43,340 nucleotides of DNA from an uncultured Eubacterium sp. (lineage in GTDB: Bacteria; Bacillota; Clostridia; Lachnospirales; Lachnospiraceae): the NCBI GenBank assembly GCA_905235555.1, contig CAJOMD010000027.1:1-43340 (forward strand). The letters run 5' to 3'. Positions 1 through 7,858 of the stretch are shown piece after piece. Each line of letters begins with the position of its first letter. The first letter of the stretch is position 1. The notes beneath the pieces are model-generated. The model was not told where the DNA came from and did not search any database. It saw only the letters and a program-made list of their open reading frames with translations. The translations under genes and the position numbers were made by a program.

Positions 1-1
1 T

Positions 2-88
2 CTTATGAAGAATCCAAACTGGAAGCAGGTTTATCCTGAAGCTTGGAAACAAGAGATTATTGAGTACTGCGCAGCATTTGAAGACTAA
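2..88 (+). CDS. 3' end of an unidentified gene (cut by window edge)
   Basis: An open frame enters from the left edge and ends at TAA 86-88. Its last residues are tryptophan- and tyrosine-rich with an acidic end (…IIEYCAAFED). I do not recognise the family from about 28 residues. It lies 14 nt upstream of the small peptide gene at 103, so the two are probably cotranscribed. Function unknown. Confidence 0.45.
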   Translation, partial: LMKNPNWKQVYPEAWKQEIIEYCAAFED

Positions 89-102
89 GGAGGTAAGGTG
101 TG

Positions 103-246
103 ATGAAAGAATTATATTTAAGTCCTGAAATTGAATTAGACGAATTCGACAAAAAGGATATTATTGTTACAAGCCCACCAAACGAAGGCGAACCAGTTGT
201 TGCTAACGAAGATGGACCAAGTAAAGTGTGGACAGGCAATGGTTAA
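103..246 (+). CDS. small acidic peptide, 47 aa, unknown function
   Basis: ATG at 103 follows a strong AAGGAGGTAAGG ribosome binding site (87-97) just after the stop of the upstream gene, and a terminator closes it 25 nt after its stop, so this looks like a real gene too short for ordinary gene callers. The peptide starts MKELYLSPEIELDEFDKKD, continues with an IIVTSPP segment, and ends WTGNG. It has no cysteine and no signal peptide. Short peptides opening with a 'K.LY.SPEIE' pattern followed by a hydrophobic-Thr/Ser stretch recur in Clostridia, to my recollection without a known role. The product could be a modified peptide precursor, but no maturation enzyme is visible in the window. Confidence 0.55.
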   Translation: MKELYLSPEIELDEFDKKDIIVTSPPNEGEPVVANEDGPSKVWTGNG

Positions 247-266
247 TCCGCTATAGGGCGAGAATA

Positions 267-306
267 AAGAAAAAGGCTCAGGTTTTGTACCTGAGTCTTT
301 TCTTAT
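267..306 (+). terminator. intrinsic terminator
   Basis: Inverted repeat GGCTCAGG / CCTGAGTC with loop TTTTGTA, preceded by an A-rich run and followed by TTTTCTT. It closes the operon ending with the 47-residue peptide. Confidence 0.85.
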
Positions 307-379
307 CTTCAAAAACCAATTATATGTTTACCAAATGAGCATTTTTTTGCAAAAAAAGAGGGTTTTTATTCTTTAATTA

Positions 380-408
380 TTTACAAACAATTTTAATTGA
401 TTTATAAT
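380..408 (+). promoter_or_regulatory. sigma-A-type promoter of the BMP transporter operon
   Basis: TTTACA (380-385), 17-nt spacer, TATAAT (403-408). The expected transcription start near 415 lies at the TTG codon at 414, so that TTG cannot be the translational start of the downstream lipoprotein. This supports the ATG at 463. Confidence 0.75.
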
Positions 409-462
409 TTTACTTGTGTTCATGTTCGGACATAAAATTGAATATTTTGGAGGAAAAATCAA

Positions 463-1775
463 ATGAAGAAAGTTTAGTACTTGCAGTGGTTCTTGTTGTT
501 TCTGCATTCACTATGGTGGGTTGTGGAAACAAAGATTCAAAAAAGACAGACAATGACCTTAAAATAGGTTGTATTATGGTGGGTGATGAACAAGAAACTT
601 ACACTAAAGCACACATTGACGGTATCATTGAAGCTGCTAAGAAGGTTGGAATCAAAGAGACAAACCTTATTTGGAAATACAGTGTGAGCGAAGATGATAG
701 TTGTGCAAAAGCAGCTAAAGAATTGATTGGTAATGGATGTTCATTAATAATTTCAAACAGTTATGGACACCAAGATTATATTGCTAAGGTTGCTAAAGAA
801 AATTCTAAAGTAAATTTTGTTTCTATGACTGGTGACTTCGCATCTATTTCAGGTCTAGATAACTTCTACAATGCTTTCACAAACATTTATGAAGCTAGAT
901 TTGTATCTGGTGTAGTTGCTGGTATGAAGATTAAAGAATTAGCTGATGCTAATAAGATTCCGGCTAAGTCTAAGAAAGACGGCAAGGTTAAAGTTGGATA
1001 TGTTGGAGCTTACCCATACGCAGAGGTGGTTTCAGGATATACAGCATTCTACTTAGGAATTAAGTCAGTATATGAAGATGTAACTATGGATGTAACGTAT
1101 ACTAATTCATGGTTTGACCCTAAAAAAGAAGGAGCGGCAGCTGATAAGTTTATCAAAGATAACTGTATTATTATTGGACAGCATGCTGATTCCACAGGTG
1201 CTCCTAGCACTATCCAAAAAGCTAAGGATAATGGTGCTACAGTATACTCGGTTGGATACAATATGGATATGCTAGATGTTGCTAAGACAGCAACCCTAAC
1301 TAGTCCTTTAAATAACTGGGGAGTATATTACACAGATTTGTTCCAGGCAGTATTGGACGGGAAAGATATTCCACAGGACTGGTCAGAAGGATATTCAAAA
1401 GATGCTGTATCTATTTCTAAACTAGGACCTGAAGTTGCTAAGGGAACAGATGCTAAAGTGGCAGAAGTGGAAAAAGGAATCAAAGATGGTTCTATAAAAG
1501 TATTTGATACTAAGTCATTCACTATCACTGGTGATAGTGTTAAAGCTACAAAGGATCCTACAAGGGGAAGTATTATTGACCTAGGTTTAGATAAAGGCGT
1601 GGTTACAAAAGCTACTAAGGACTTCTCATATATGGATTTCTCAGCTAACCCACCTAAGGTAGTTTACAAGGGTGAAGTGCAAGACACTATTAAAGACGGT
1701 GAGTTTAGTGAATCTACACTACGTTCTGCTCCATATTTCTCATTGAGAATTGATGGAATTACAGAACTAGACTAA
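463..1775 (+). CDS. BMP-family nucleoside-binding lipoprotein, frameshifted in signal peptide
   Basis: Extracellular substrate-binding protein of the BMP/PnrA (Med) family, which delivers nucleosides to an ABC permease. The mature part is intact: conserved family blocks such as ISNSYGHQDY, FVSGVVAGM and a C-terminal substrate-lobe region are readable through to the stop. The lipobox is MVGC, with the lipidated Cys at 522-524. The proper start is ATG 463, preceded by GGAGG (449-453), but that frame reads MKKV then TAG (475-477). The hydrophobic signal sequence LVLAVVLVVSAFTMVGCG continues in the +1 frame. One extra T in the TTT run at 473-475 would restore a perfect lipoprotein signal peptide. 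So either this strain carries a one-base deletion or the base was lost in sequencing. The only in-frame alternative start, TTG 414, has no ribosome binding site and lies at the predicted transcription start. The transporter ATPase and permeases downstream are intact. Confidence 0.85.
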
Positions 1776-1791
1776 TAATAATTGATTTATT

Positions 1792-1830
1792 TCAAGGGAA
1801 GTTACAGACTACTGCAACTTCCCTTGTTTT
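1792..1830 (+). terminator. hairpin between lipoprotein and ATPase genes
   Basis: Arms CAAGGGAAGTT and AACTTCCCTTG with a 12-nt loop, then TTTT. It is a plausible partial terminator, common after binding-protein genes, allowing more lipoprotein than membrane components. Confidence 0.8.
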
Positions 1831-1856
1831 ACTTATATTAAGAAGGAGAAAGTAAA

Positions 1857-3392
1857 TTGGAAAATTATGCTGTTTCAATGAGAGGCATCACCAAAGCCTT
1901 TGGAACAAAGGTAGTGGCCAATAAGAATGTAAATTTTGATTTAAAGTACGGAACTATTGTTTCTTTGCTTGGAGAAAATGGTAGTGGTAAAACTACTCTA
2001 ATGAATATGCTTTCAGGCATATATTTCCCAGACAAAGGAACTATTTCTATTGATGGCAAAGAAGTGATGATTAAATCACCTCACGTTGCTATGGATTTTG
2101 GAATAGGAATGGTTCATCAGCATTTCAAATTGATAGATGTTTTTACTGCGGCTGAAAATATTGTTCTTGGACTTAAAGAAAAAGAAAAAATGGATGTGGT
2201 GGCAGCAAAAATTAAAGAAATATGTGATAAATACGGATTTGTGGTAGATCCTAATCAAAAAGTTTACTCTATGTCAGTGGCTGAGAAACAGACACTAGAA
2301 ATTGTTAAAGTGCTTTATAGGGGAGCTAATGTTTTGATTTTGGACGAACCTACAGCAGTTTTAACCCCTCAAGAAACTAAGAAACTCTTTAATGTTATGC
2401 GTAATATGAAAAAAGATGGAAAGTCTATTATTATCATAACTCATAAATTAAACGAGGTTCTTGAAATATCTGATGAGATAGCGGTCCTACGAAAAGGTGA
2501 ATTTGTGGGAACTCTCAAGAGTAGTGAAGCTACAGAAGCTAGTCTTACAGAATTGATGGTAGGAGATACTGTAGAGCTTGATATCAAGAGGACTGAGCCT
2601 AAGAATCCGGAAATTAGGCTAGATATTCAAAATTTGTCAGTAACTGACGCTGAGGGTGTGAAAATACTTGATGACGTGTCATTTAAGGTGTACAGTGGCG
2701 AAATTTTGGGCATAGCGGGCATTTCTGGCTCTGGACAGAAGGAACTCCTAGAGTCTATAGCGGGCTTAGTAAACACTGAAGAAAACAGTAGTGTAATTTT
2801 TACTCCGAATAAAGAAGATAAGGAGCAGTTGATAGGTAAAAGCCCTAAAAAAATTAGAGAATGCGGCGTGGAACTTTCTTTTATACCAGAAGATAGACTA
2901 GGAATGGGTCTAGTTGCTTCTATGGGTATGCCAGGGAATATGATGCTTAGAAGTTATACAGAAGGTAATACACCTTTTATTAAGCAAAAGAAACCTAGAC
3001 ATTTGTCTAAGAAGATAAAAAAAGAGTTAGAAGTTAAGACGCCAGGTATAAATACTCCTGTGCGTAAATTATCTGGTGGTAACGTGCAAAAGGTATTAGT
3101 GGGACGTGAGATTGCAAACGCCCCATCAGTTCTTTTGACGGCGTATGCTGTTAGAGGATTAGACATTCACACATCTTACACTATCTACAATCTTTTAAAC
3201 ACACAAAAAGAAGAGGGCGTGGCAGTAGTGTATGTGGGCGAAGATTTGGATGTTTTGCTTGCGCTATCTGACAAGATTCTTGTCCTTTGCGACGGAAAAG
3301 TGAATGGAATGTTAGATGCTAGAACCACTACAAAAGAAGAAGTAGGTTTGCTTATGACTAACCTTCAGCAAGGAGGTGGGACAAATGAGTAA
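1857..3392 (+). CDS. ABC transporter ATP-binding protein, BMP/nucleoside family (double NBD)
   Basis: Cytoplasmic energy-coupling subunit, 511 residues, made of two fused nucleotide-binding domains as in YufO/NupO-type importers. Domain 1 is canonical: Walker A GENGSGKTT at about residues 39-47, signature MSVAEKQTLEIVK, and Walker B LILDEPTA near 160. Domain 2 has a P-loop-like GISGSGQKE near 288 and signature LSGGNVQK near 405. Where the family usually has '…QPTRGLD', it reads LLTAYAVRGLD, and its Walker B is therefore degenerate. The TTG start at 1857 is supported by AAGGAG 8 nt upstream. The gene overlaps the next permease by 8 nt. The substrate is most likely purine or pyrimidine nucleosides, by family. 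Confidence 0.93.
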   Translation: MENYAVSMRGITKAFGTKVVANKNVNFDLKYGTIVSLLGENGSGKTTLMNMLSGIYFPDKGTISIDGKEVMIKSPHVAMDFGIGMVHQHFKLIDVFTAAENIVLGLKEKEKMDVVAAKIKEICDKYGFVVDPNQKVYSMSVAEKQTLEIVKVLYRGANVLILDEPTAVLTPQETKKLFNVMRNMKKDGKSIIIITHKLNEVLEISDEIAVLRKGEFVGTLKSSEATEASLTELMVGDTVELDIKRTEPKNPEIRLDIQNLSVTDAEGVKILDDVSFKVYSGEILGIAGISGSGQKELLESIAGLVNTEENSSVIFTPNKEDKEQLIGKSPKKIRECGVELSFIPEDRLGMGLVASMGMPGNMMLRSYTEGNTPFIKQKKPRHLSKKIKKELEVKTPGINTPVRKLSGGNVQKVLVGREIANAPSVLLTAYAVRGLDIHTSYTIYNLLNTQKEEGVAVVYVGEDLDVLLALSDKILVLCDGKVNGMLDARTTTKEEVGLLMTNLQQGGGTNE

Positions 3393-4497
3393 TAATGCTA
3401 ATGTAGCTCACGTGAAGCAGCCGTTTGTTAGGGTAGTTAAAAGAGATAAACTTCCAATGTGGCAAAGTTGGTTGTACAGATTAATAGCCATTATTTTGGC
3501 ACTAGGATTAGTTGATATATTTGTTTACGCAATCACTGATTTAAATCCAATGGATACTCTTATTACTATGTGGAATGGATCTTTTGGAAATATAGTTTGT
3601 ACAGAAGCATCAGTTGTTTTGATTTGTAAACTGCTTTTGATTGCGGTGGCTTTGGCGCCGGCGTTCAAGATGCAGTTTTGGAATATCGGTGCTGAGGGAC
3701 AAGTGCTAGCCGGTGCTCTTGCTACAGCTATGGTTATGGTTTATGCAAACGGCTTACCAAATTCAGTACTTATTCCACTTATGGCTGTGTCAGCTATTTT
3801 GGCTGGTGGTATTTGGGGACTAATCCCAGCTATCTTTAAAGCAAAATGGGGAGTAAATGAAACTCTATTTACTTTGATGATGAATTATGTGGCTATGAGT
3901 TTTGTAGACTTTTTCGTAAACCAAAATAAAGGTGAAAAAGCCTCTATTGGAACAATTAACGTGGATACACAAAAAGGTTGGCTACCTCAGCTTAGCGATA
4001 GTATAAACTGGACTGTAGTTATAATAGTTTTAGTTATTACAGTTCTTATGTTTGTTTATCTAAAATATACAAAACAAGGTTATGAAATAGCAGTGGTAGG
4101 TGAATCTATTAATACTGCAAAGTATGCTGGCATTAGTGTTAAGAAGACTATCATTAGAACGATGATAATTTCTGGTGCTATATGTGGTATTTGTGGATTT
4201 CTAACTGTGGCGGGCGAAGATCAGACAATCTCAAGCGACACAGCGGGAGGCTATGGATTTACAGCCATTATTGTAGCGTGGCTTAGCAAGTTTAACACGC
4301 TATTTATGATTGGTATTGCTGCATTCATAATATTCTTAGAACAAGGTACAAAAGCTATCTCAGATGCGTACTCGTTAGTAGGATTTGACCAGAGCGCGTC
4401 AAAGATAGTGGTAGGTTTAGTTTTATTCTTTGTAATTGGATGTGAGTTCTTTATAAACTATAGACTTGTATTCGGATTCAGCAGAAAGGAGAAATAA
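3385..4497 (+). CDS. ABC transporter permease, BMP/nucleoside family (first subunit)
   Basis: Integral membrane permease of the BPD_transp_2 family (YufP/NupP type), about 370 residues. It has an N-terminal cytoplasmic segment, then multiple hydrophobic helices (for example a stretch near LIAIILALGLVDIFV) and the family-typical block QFWNIGAEGQVLAGALA. The ATG at 3385 is chosen over the GTG at 3376 because AAGGAGGTGG (3370-3379) is correctly spaced for it; the GTG lies inside that Shine-Dalgarno sequence. The gene overlaps the ATPase gene by 8 nt and is followed 2 nt later by the second permease, so translation is likely coupled. It forms the heterodimeric channel with the next gene product. 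Confidence 0.92.
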   Translation: MSNNANVAHVKQPFVRVVKRDKLPMWQSWLYRLIAIILALGLVDIFVYAITDLNPMDTLITMWNGSFGNIVCTEASVVLICKLLLIAVALAPAFKMQFWNIGAEGQVLAGALATAMVMVYANGLPNSVLIPLMAVSAILAGGIWGLIPAIFKAKWGVNETLFTLMMNYVAMSFVDFFVNQNKGEKASIGTINVDTQKGWLPQLSDSINWTVVIIVLVITVLMFVYLKYTKQGYEIAVVGESINTAKYAGISVKKTIIRTMIISGAICGICGFLTVAGEDQTISSDTAGGYGFTAIIVAWLSKFNTLFMIGIAAFIIFLEQGTKAISDAYSLVGFDQSASKIVVGLVLFFVIGCEFFINYRLVFGFSRKEK

Positions 4498-4499
4498 TT

Positions 4500-5492
4500 A
4501 TGGCAATGGTAATTGGATGGATTGTGATGTCTGTATCTTTTGGCACAGTTATTCTCTTTGGTGCTGTGGGAGAGACTATCACAGAAAAAGTAGGAAACTT
4601 AAATCTGGGTACACCAGGTATCATGTGTATGGGTGGAGCCTTTGGCTTTGCCGGAGCTTTTGTATACGAGACAAATGTAGATAAACCAAACGCAGCGCTT
4701 TGTATTTTGATTGCTATGTCATCAGCATTCATTATGGCGATGCTAGGTGGACTCATCTTTTCATTTTTAACTACTACACTTAGGGTTAATCAGAACGTAG
4801 TAGGTTTGACACTTACTATCTTTGGTGTAGGCTTAAGTAAGTTTGTGGCAAAGTTTGTTCTTCCAAAGAATGGTTTGGTAGTGAAGGTGGAATTTGCACA
4901 GAAAGTATTTAGTAAAAAGATTCCGTGGCTTAGTTCGCATTTAGGTCCAGTAGGGGATTTACTTTTCTCATATGGATTTATGGTTTATTTGGGAATAATT
5001 ATTGCTATTGCTACCTCTATTTTCCTAAAGAAAACTAAAGTGGGACTTAATTTAAGAGCTATAGGTGAAAGCCCAGCCACAGCAGATGCGGCCGGCATCA
5101 ATGTAACTAAATATAAATATTTGGCTACATGTATTGGGTCTGGTATAACAGGTCTTGGCGGTTTGTATTACATTTTAGATTTCAACAATGGTACGTGGGC
5201 TGCAGCAGATGGTGATGCTATATCGGCAGTTGCTTGGCTTTCAGTGGCTTTGGTTATCTTTATTAGATGGAAACCTATTAATGCCATTTGGGGAGCTTAC
5301 CTCTTTGGTATTTGTTATTGGGCATATAATTATTTTCCAAAGATTACTGGTATCAAGTTAAATACAGATCTTACTATGATGCTTCCATATGTAGTTACAA
5401 TTATTGTACTTATCATTACAAGCATTAAACAGAAGAAAGACAGTCAGGCACCAGCCAGTCTAGGACTTTCATACTTTAGAGAAGACAGATAG
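4500..5492 (+). CDS. ABC transporter permease, BMP/nucleoside family (second subunit)
   Basis: Second membrane subunit of the importer (YufQ/NupQ type, BPD_transp_2), 330 residues, strongly hydrophobic with about eight to ten membrane segments. The family block GETITEKVGNLNLGTPGIM occurs near the N-terminus, and the cytoplasmic loop NLRAIGESPATADAAGINV, which contacts the ATPase in this family, is present. It starts 2 nt after the first permease stop, with AAAGGAG as ribosome binding site. It is the last gene of the four-gene transport operon. Confidence 0.92.
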   Translation: MAMVIGWIVMSVSFGTVILFGAVGETITEKVGNLNLGTPGIMCMGGAFGFAGAFVYETNVDKPNAALCILIAMSSAFIMAMLGGLIFSFLTTTLRVNQNVVGLTLTIFGVGLSKFVAKFVLPKNGLVVKVEFAQKVFSKKIPWLSSHLGPVGDLLFSYGFMVYLGIIIAIATSIFLKKTKVGLNLRAIGESPATADAAGINVTKYKYLATCIGSGITGLGGLYYILDFNNGTWAAADGDAISAVAWLSVALVIFIRWKPINAIWGAYLFGICYWAYNYFPKITGIKLNTDLTMMLPYVVTIIVLIITSIKQKKDSQAPASLGLSYFREDR

Positions 5493-5553
5493 CAATGGAA
5501 TGTAAGCTAAAAGTGTATACAGAATATGATTGCAAAATGGAGAATAAATTAGT

Positions 5554-5573
5554 ATCATATTTACCAATATGAT
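5554..5573 (+). promoter_or_regulatory. small hairpin directly upstream of the proB ribosome binding site
   Basis: Perfect arms ATCATATT and AATATGAT with a TACC loop end 21 nt before the proB ATG. There is no U-tract, so it is not a terminator. It may tune proB translation or mark the end of the preceding operon. Confidence 0.4.
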
Positions 5574-5593
5574 TCCAAGGAAAAATACTAATT

Positions 5594-6376
5594 ATGGACA
5601 ACAAAAATTTAAAACGTATCGTGGTGAAAGTGGGAACATCTACTCTCACGCACGATACAGGAAAAACAAATATTCGTCAGATGAAGAAACTAGTGGCAGT
5701 GCTTTCCGATATAGTTAATTCAGGTATCGAGGTGGCGCTGGTATCCTCTGGTTCTATTGGAGTGGGCGCGGGCAAGATTGGACTTGAGAAAAGACCTAAT
5801 GATACTACTAGCAAGCAGGCGCTTTCCACTATAGGTCAGTGCGAGTTGATGTTTATGTACGATAAGATGTTTAGCGAATACGGACATTCGGTGGGGCAGG
5901 TTCTTGTCACCAAAAGAAATGTGGAAGCTACGGAGACTAGAAAAAATCTTATAAACACTTTCGAAAAATTGTTTGAATATGGCGTGGTTCCTATCATAAA
6001 TGAGAATGATGCCATTGCTATAGATGAGATTGTCTTTGGTGATAACGATACACTCTCAGCCATAGTGGCAAAACTAGTGGGAGCAGATGCACTTATGATT
6101 CTTACAGACACTGATGGTTTGTACGACAAAGATCCTAGCGAGGAAGGTGCTGAAGTTATACCAGTAGTTGACACTATCACAGAGTCGCTATTTGAAGTGG
6201 CCGGCGGTAGAGGTTCTAAGTTTGGAACAGGCGGTATGATTACTAAACTCCAGGCTGCGCAGATAGCAACAGAGGCTGGAATAGACACAGTGGTTTGTAG
6301 TGGTGATAAGCCAGAGAACTTGTACAAAGTGCTTGAAGGTAAACAAGTAGGAACATTATTTAAGAAAAAAGATTAG
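5594..6376 (+). CDS. proB: glutamate 5-kinase (proline biosynthesis)
   Basis: Phosphorylates L-glutamate to gamma-glutamyl phosphate, the first and usually feedback-inhibited step of proline synthesis. The amino-acid-kinase fold is readable throughout: VVKVGTSTL near residue 10, SSGSIGVGAGKIGL near 52, substrate motif NENDAIAIDEI near 136, nucleotide-binding LTDTDGLYDKDP near 170 and GTGGMITKLQAA near 212. The protein has 260 residues and stops after the kinase domain, so it lacks the C-terminal PUA domain of the roughly 370-residue E. coli-type enzyme; PUA-less forms are known in Firmicutes. proA follows after a 54-nt gap holding a hairpin, giving a classical proBA pair. Confidence 0.96.
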   Translation: MDNKNLKRIVVKVGTSTLTHDTGKTNIRQMKKLVAVLSDIVNSGIEVALVSSGSIGVGAGKIGLEKRPNDTTSKQALSTIGQCELMFMYDKMFSEYGHSVGQVLVTKRNVEATETRKNLINTFEKLFEYGVVPIINENDAIAIDEIVFGDNDTLSAIVAKLVGADALMILTDTDGLYDKDPSEEGAEVIPVVDTITESLFEVAGGRGSKFGTGGMITKLQAAQIATEAGIDTVVCSGDKPENLYKVLEGKQVGTLFKKKD

Positions 6377-6380
6377 TCAT

Positions 6381-6406
6381 TTGGGCATCATTTAAATGGT
6401 GCCCAA
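6381..6406 (+). promoter_or_regulatory. intercistronic hairpin between proB and proA
   Basis: A near-perfect palindrome, TTGGGCAtCATTT / AAATGgTGCCCAA, lies between the two genes with no U-tract behind it. It is more likely an mRNA-stabilising or translation-adjusting stem than a terminator. Confidence 0.55.
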
Positions 6407-6430
6407 AATAATATTAAGAGGAAGAAAGTT

Positions 6431-7696
6431 ATGTTAGAAGAATTAGGAATTAGAGCAAAAGAAGCAGAAAAAGAACTGATGGTGGCTACCACGGTGGAAA
6501 AGAATAATGCGCTTAAAAGCATTGCGGATGCTTTAGTGATGAATGCAGATGAGATAATAGAAGCCAACGCCAAAGACATTCAAAACGGTATAGATAATGG
6601 CATGGGCAAAGCACTGCTTGATAGACTAAAACTTGACCGCGAGAGAATAGAGGGTATGGCACAGGGTGTGATGGATGTGGTTTCGCTTCCTGACCCTGTA
6701 GGAAGAGTTATTAATTCTTTTGAGAGGCCAAATGGTTTAAAGATAGAAAAGGTTTCAACACCGTTGGGAGTTATCGGCGTTATATTTGAAGCTCGACCTA
6801 ATGTCACTTCAGATGCGGCAGCTTTGGCGCTCAAATCTGGCAATGCTGTAATTCTTCGTGGCGGAAAAGAAGCAATTAATTCAAACACTAAGATAGCACA
6901 GGTTATGAGAGCAGCAGTGAAAGAGTCTGGCATGAATGAAGATGTTATTCAGCTGGTCGAAAATACTACTCGTGAGAGTTCCACAGCACTTATGACTTTG
7001 AACGAGTATGTGGACGTTTTGATTCCACGTGGTGGGGCTGGACTTATCCAGGCTGTAGTTAAGAATGCCACGGTTCCAGTTATCGAGACTGGTGTGGGAA
7101 ATTGTCACGTATATGTGGATAGAGATGCTGATATAGATATGGCGGTAGAGATTGTGTTTAATGCTAAGACTAATCGTCCATCAGTTTGTAACGCAGCAGA
7201 AAGCCTAATAATCCACAAAGATGTAGCTAAGGAAGCTTTGGTAAAAATTAAAAATAAACTTGATGAGAAGGAAGTGGAATTAGTGGGCGACAAAGAAGCT
7301 ATTGATATTCTAAAAAAATCGGACAAAGTTGCAGATGATTTTGATATGGAAGAGGCTACAGATGATGACTGGGCTACAGAATATTTAGATTACAAGATGA
7401 GTGTAAAGATTGTGGATACTCTAGAGGAAGCCATTGAGCATATTTATCAATATAGTACAGGTCACAGTGAGTGTATAGTGACTGAAAGCACTGACAGAGC
7501 GAATGAGTTTATGGATAGAGTGGACTCAGCAGCAGTTTATGTGAATGCTAGTACTAGATTTACAGATGGTGGCGAGTTTGGATTTGGCGCAGAGATAGGA
7601 ATATCTACCCAGAAACTCCATGCTAGAGGTCCAATCGGCTTGCCAGAACTTCAATCATTTAAATATAAAATTTATGGAGATGGGCAAATCAGATAG
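6431..7696 (+). CDS. proA: glutamate-5-semialdehyde dehydrogenase (gamma-glutamyl phosphate reductase)
   Basis: NADPH-dependent reduction of gamma-glutamyl phosphate to glutamate-5-semialdehyde, which cyclises to pyrroline-5-carboxylate; second step of proline synthesis. The 421-residue length is normal. Family blocks are present in order: PLGVIGVIFEARPNVTSDAA near 112, LKSGNAVILRGGKEA near 134, DVLIPRGGAGLI near 195, the catalytic-cysteine block NRPSVCNAAESL near 248, and the terminal RFTDGGEFGFGAEIGIST. AAGAGGAAG upstream of the ATG serves as ribosome binding site. The partner proB is immediately upstream. Confidence 0.97.
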   Translation: MLEELGIRAKEAEKELMVATTVEKNNALKSIADALVMNADEIIEANAKDIQNGIDNGMGKALLDRLKLDRERIEGMAQGVMDVVSLPDPVGRVINSFERPNGLKIEKVSTPLGVIGVIFEARPNVTSDAAALALKSGNAVILRGGKEAINSNTKIAQVMRAAVKESGMNEDVIQLVENTTRESSTALMTLNEYVDVLIPRGGAGLIQAVVKNATVPVIETGVGNCHVYVDRDADIDMAVEIVFNAKTNRPSVCNAAESLIIHKDVAKEALVKIKNKLDEKEVELVGDKEAIDILKKSDKVADDFDMEEATDDDWATEYLDYKMSVKIVDTLEEAIEHIYQYSTGHSECIVTESTDRANEFMDRVDSAAVYVNASTRFTDGGEFGFGAEIGISTQKLHARGPIGLPELQSFKYKIYGDGQIR

Positions 7697-7725
7697 TTTA
7701 CATAATTAAATATAGTTATGTAAAC
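7696..7725 (+). terminator. hairpin after proA
   Basis: Perfect 10-bp arms GTTTACATAA and TTATGTAAAC begin at the last base of the proA stop codon. The following sequence is only modestly T-rich, so termination strength is uncertain. Confidence 0.55.
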
Positions 7726-7741
7726 ATAAAGTCGCTTTTAT

Positions 7742-7770
7742 TTGATAAAATTGGCTAAAAATGGTAAAAT
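7742..7770 (+). promoter_or_regulatory. promoter of the lipid kinase gene
   Basis: TTGATA (7742-7747), 17-nt spacer, TAAAAT (7765-7770), giving a start near 7777 and an 80-nt leader that contains the hairpin at 7785-7815. Confidence 0.65.
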
Positions 7771-7784
7771 ATCTTCAACTACTT

Positions 7785-7815
7785 AAAAGGCAGTACTATA
7801 AAAGTATTGTCTTTT
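7785..7815 (+). terminator. leader hairpin with T-rich tail, possible attenuator
   Basis: AAAAGGCAGTACT pairs with AGTATTGTCTTTT through G-U wobbles around a short loop, followed by a T-rich stretch. It falls between the predicted promoter and the kinase start codon, so it could either terminate read-through from proBA or attenuate the kinase transcript. Confidence 0.5.
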
Positions 7816-7858
7816 GTATTTGAATATTAGTTTTACCGAAGCAAAAGAAGGAATAATT

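Noticed and set aside
414-462. TTG 414 as the start of the BMP lipoprotein
   Set aside because: It lies at the predicted transcription start, lacks a ribosome binding site, and would bury the signal peptide behind a charged extension.
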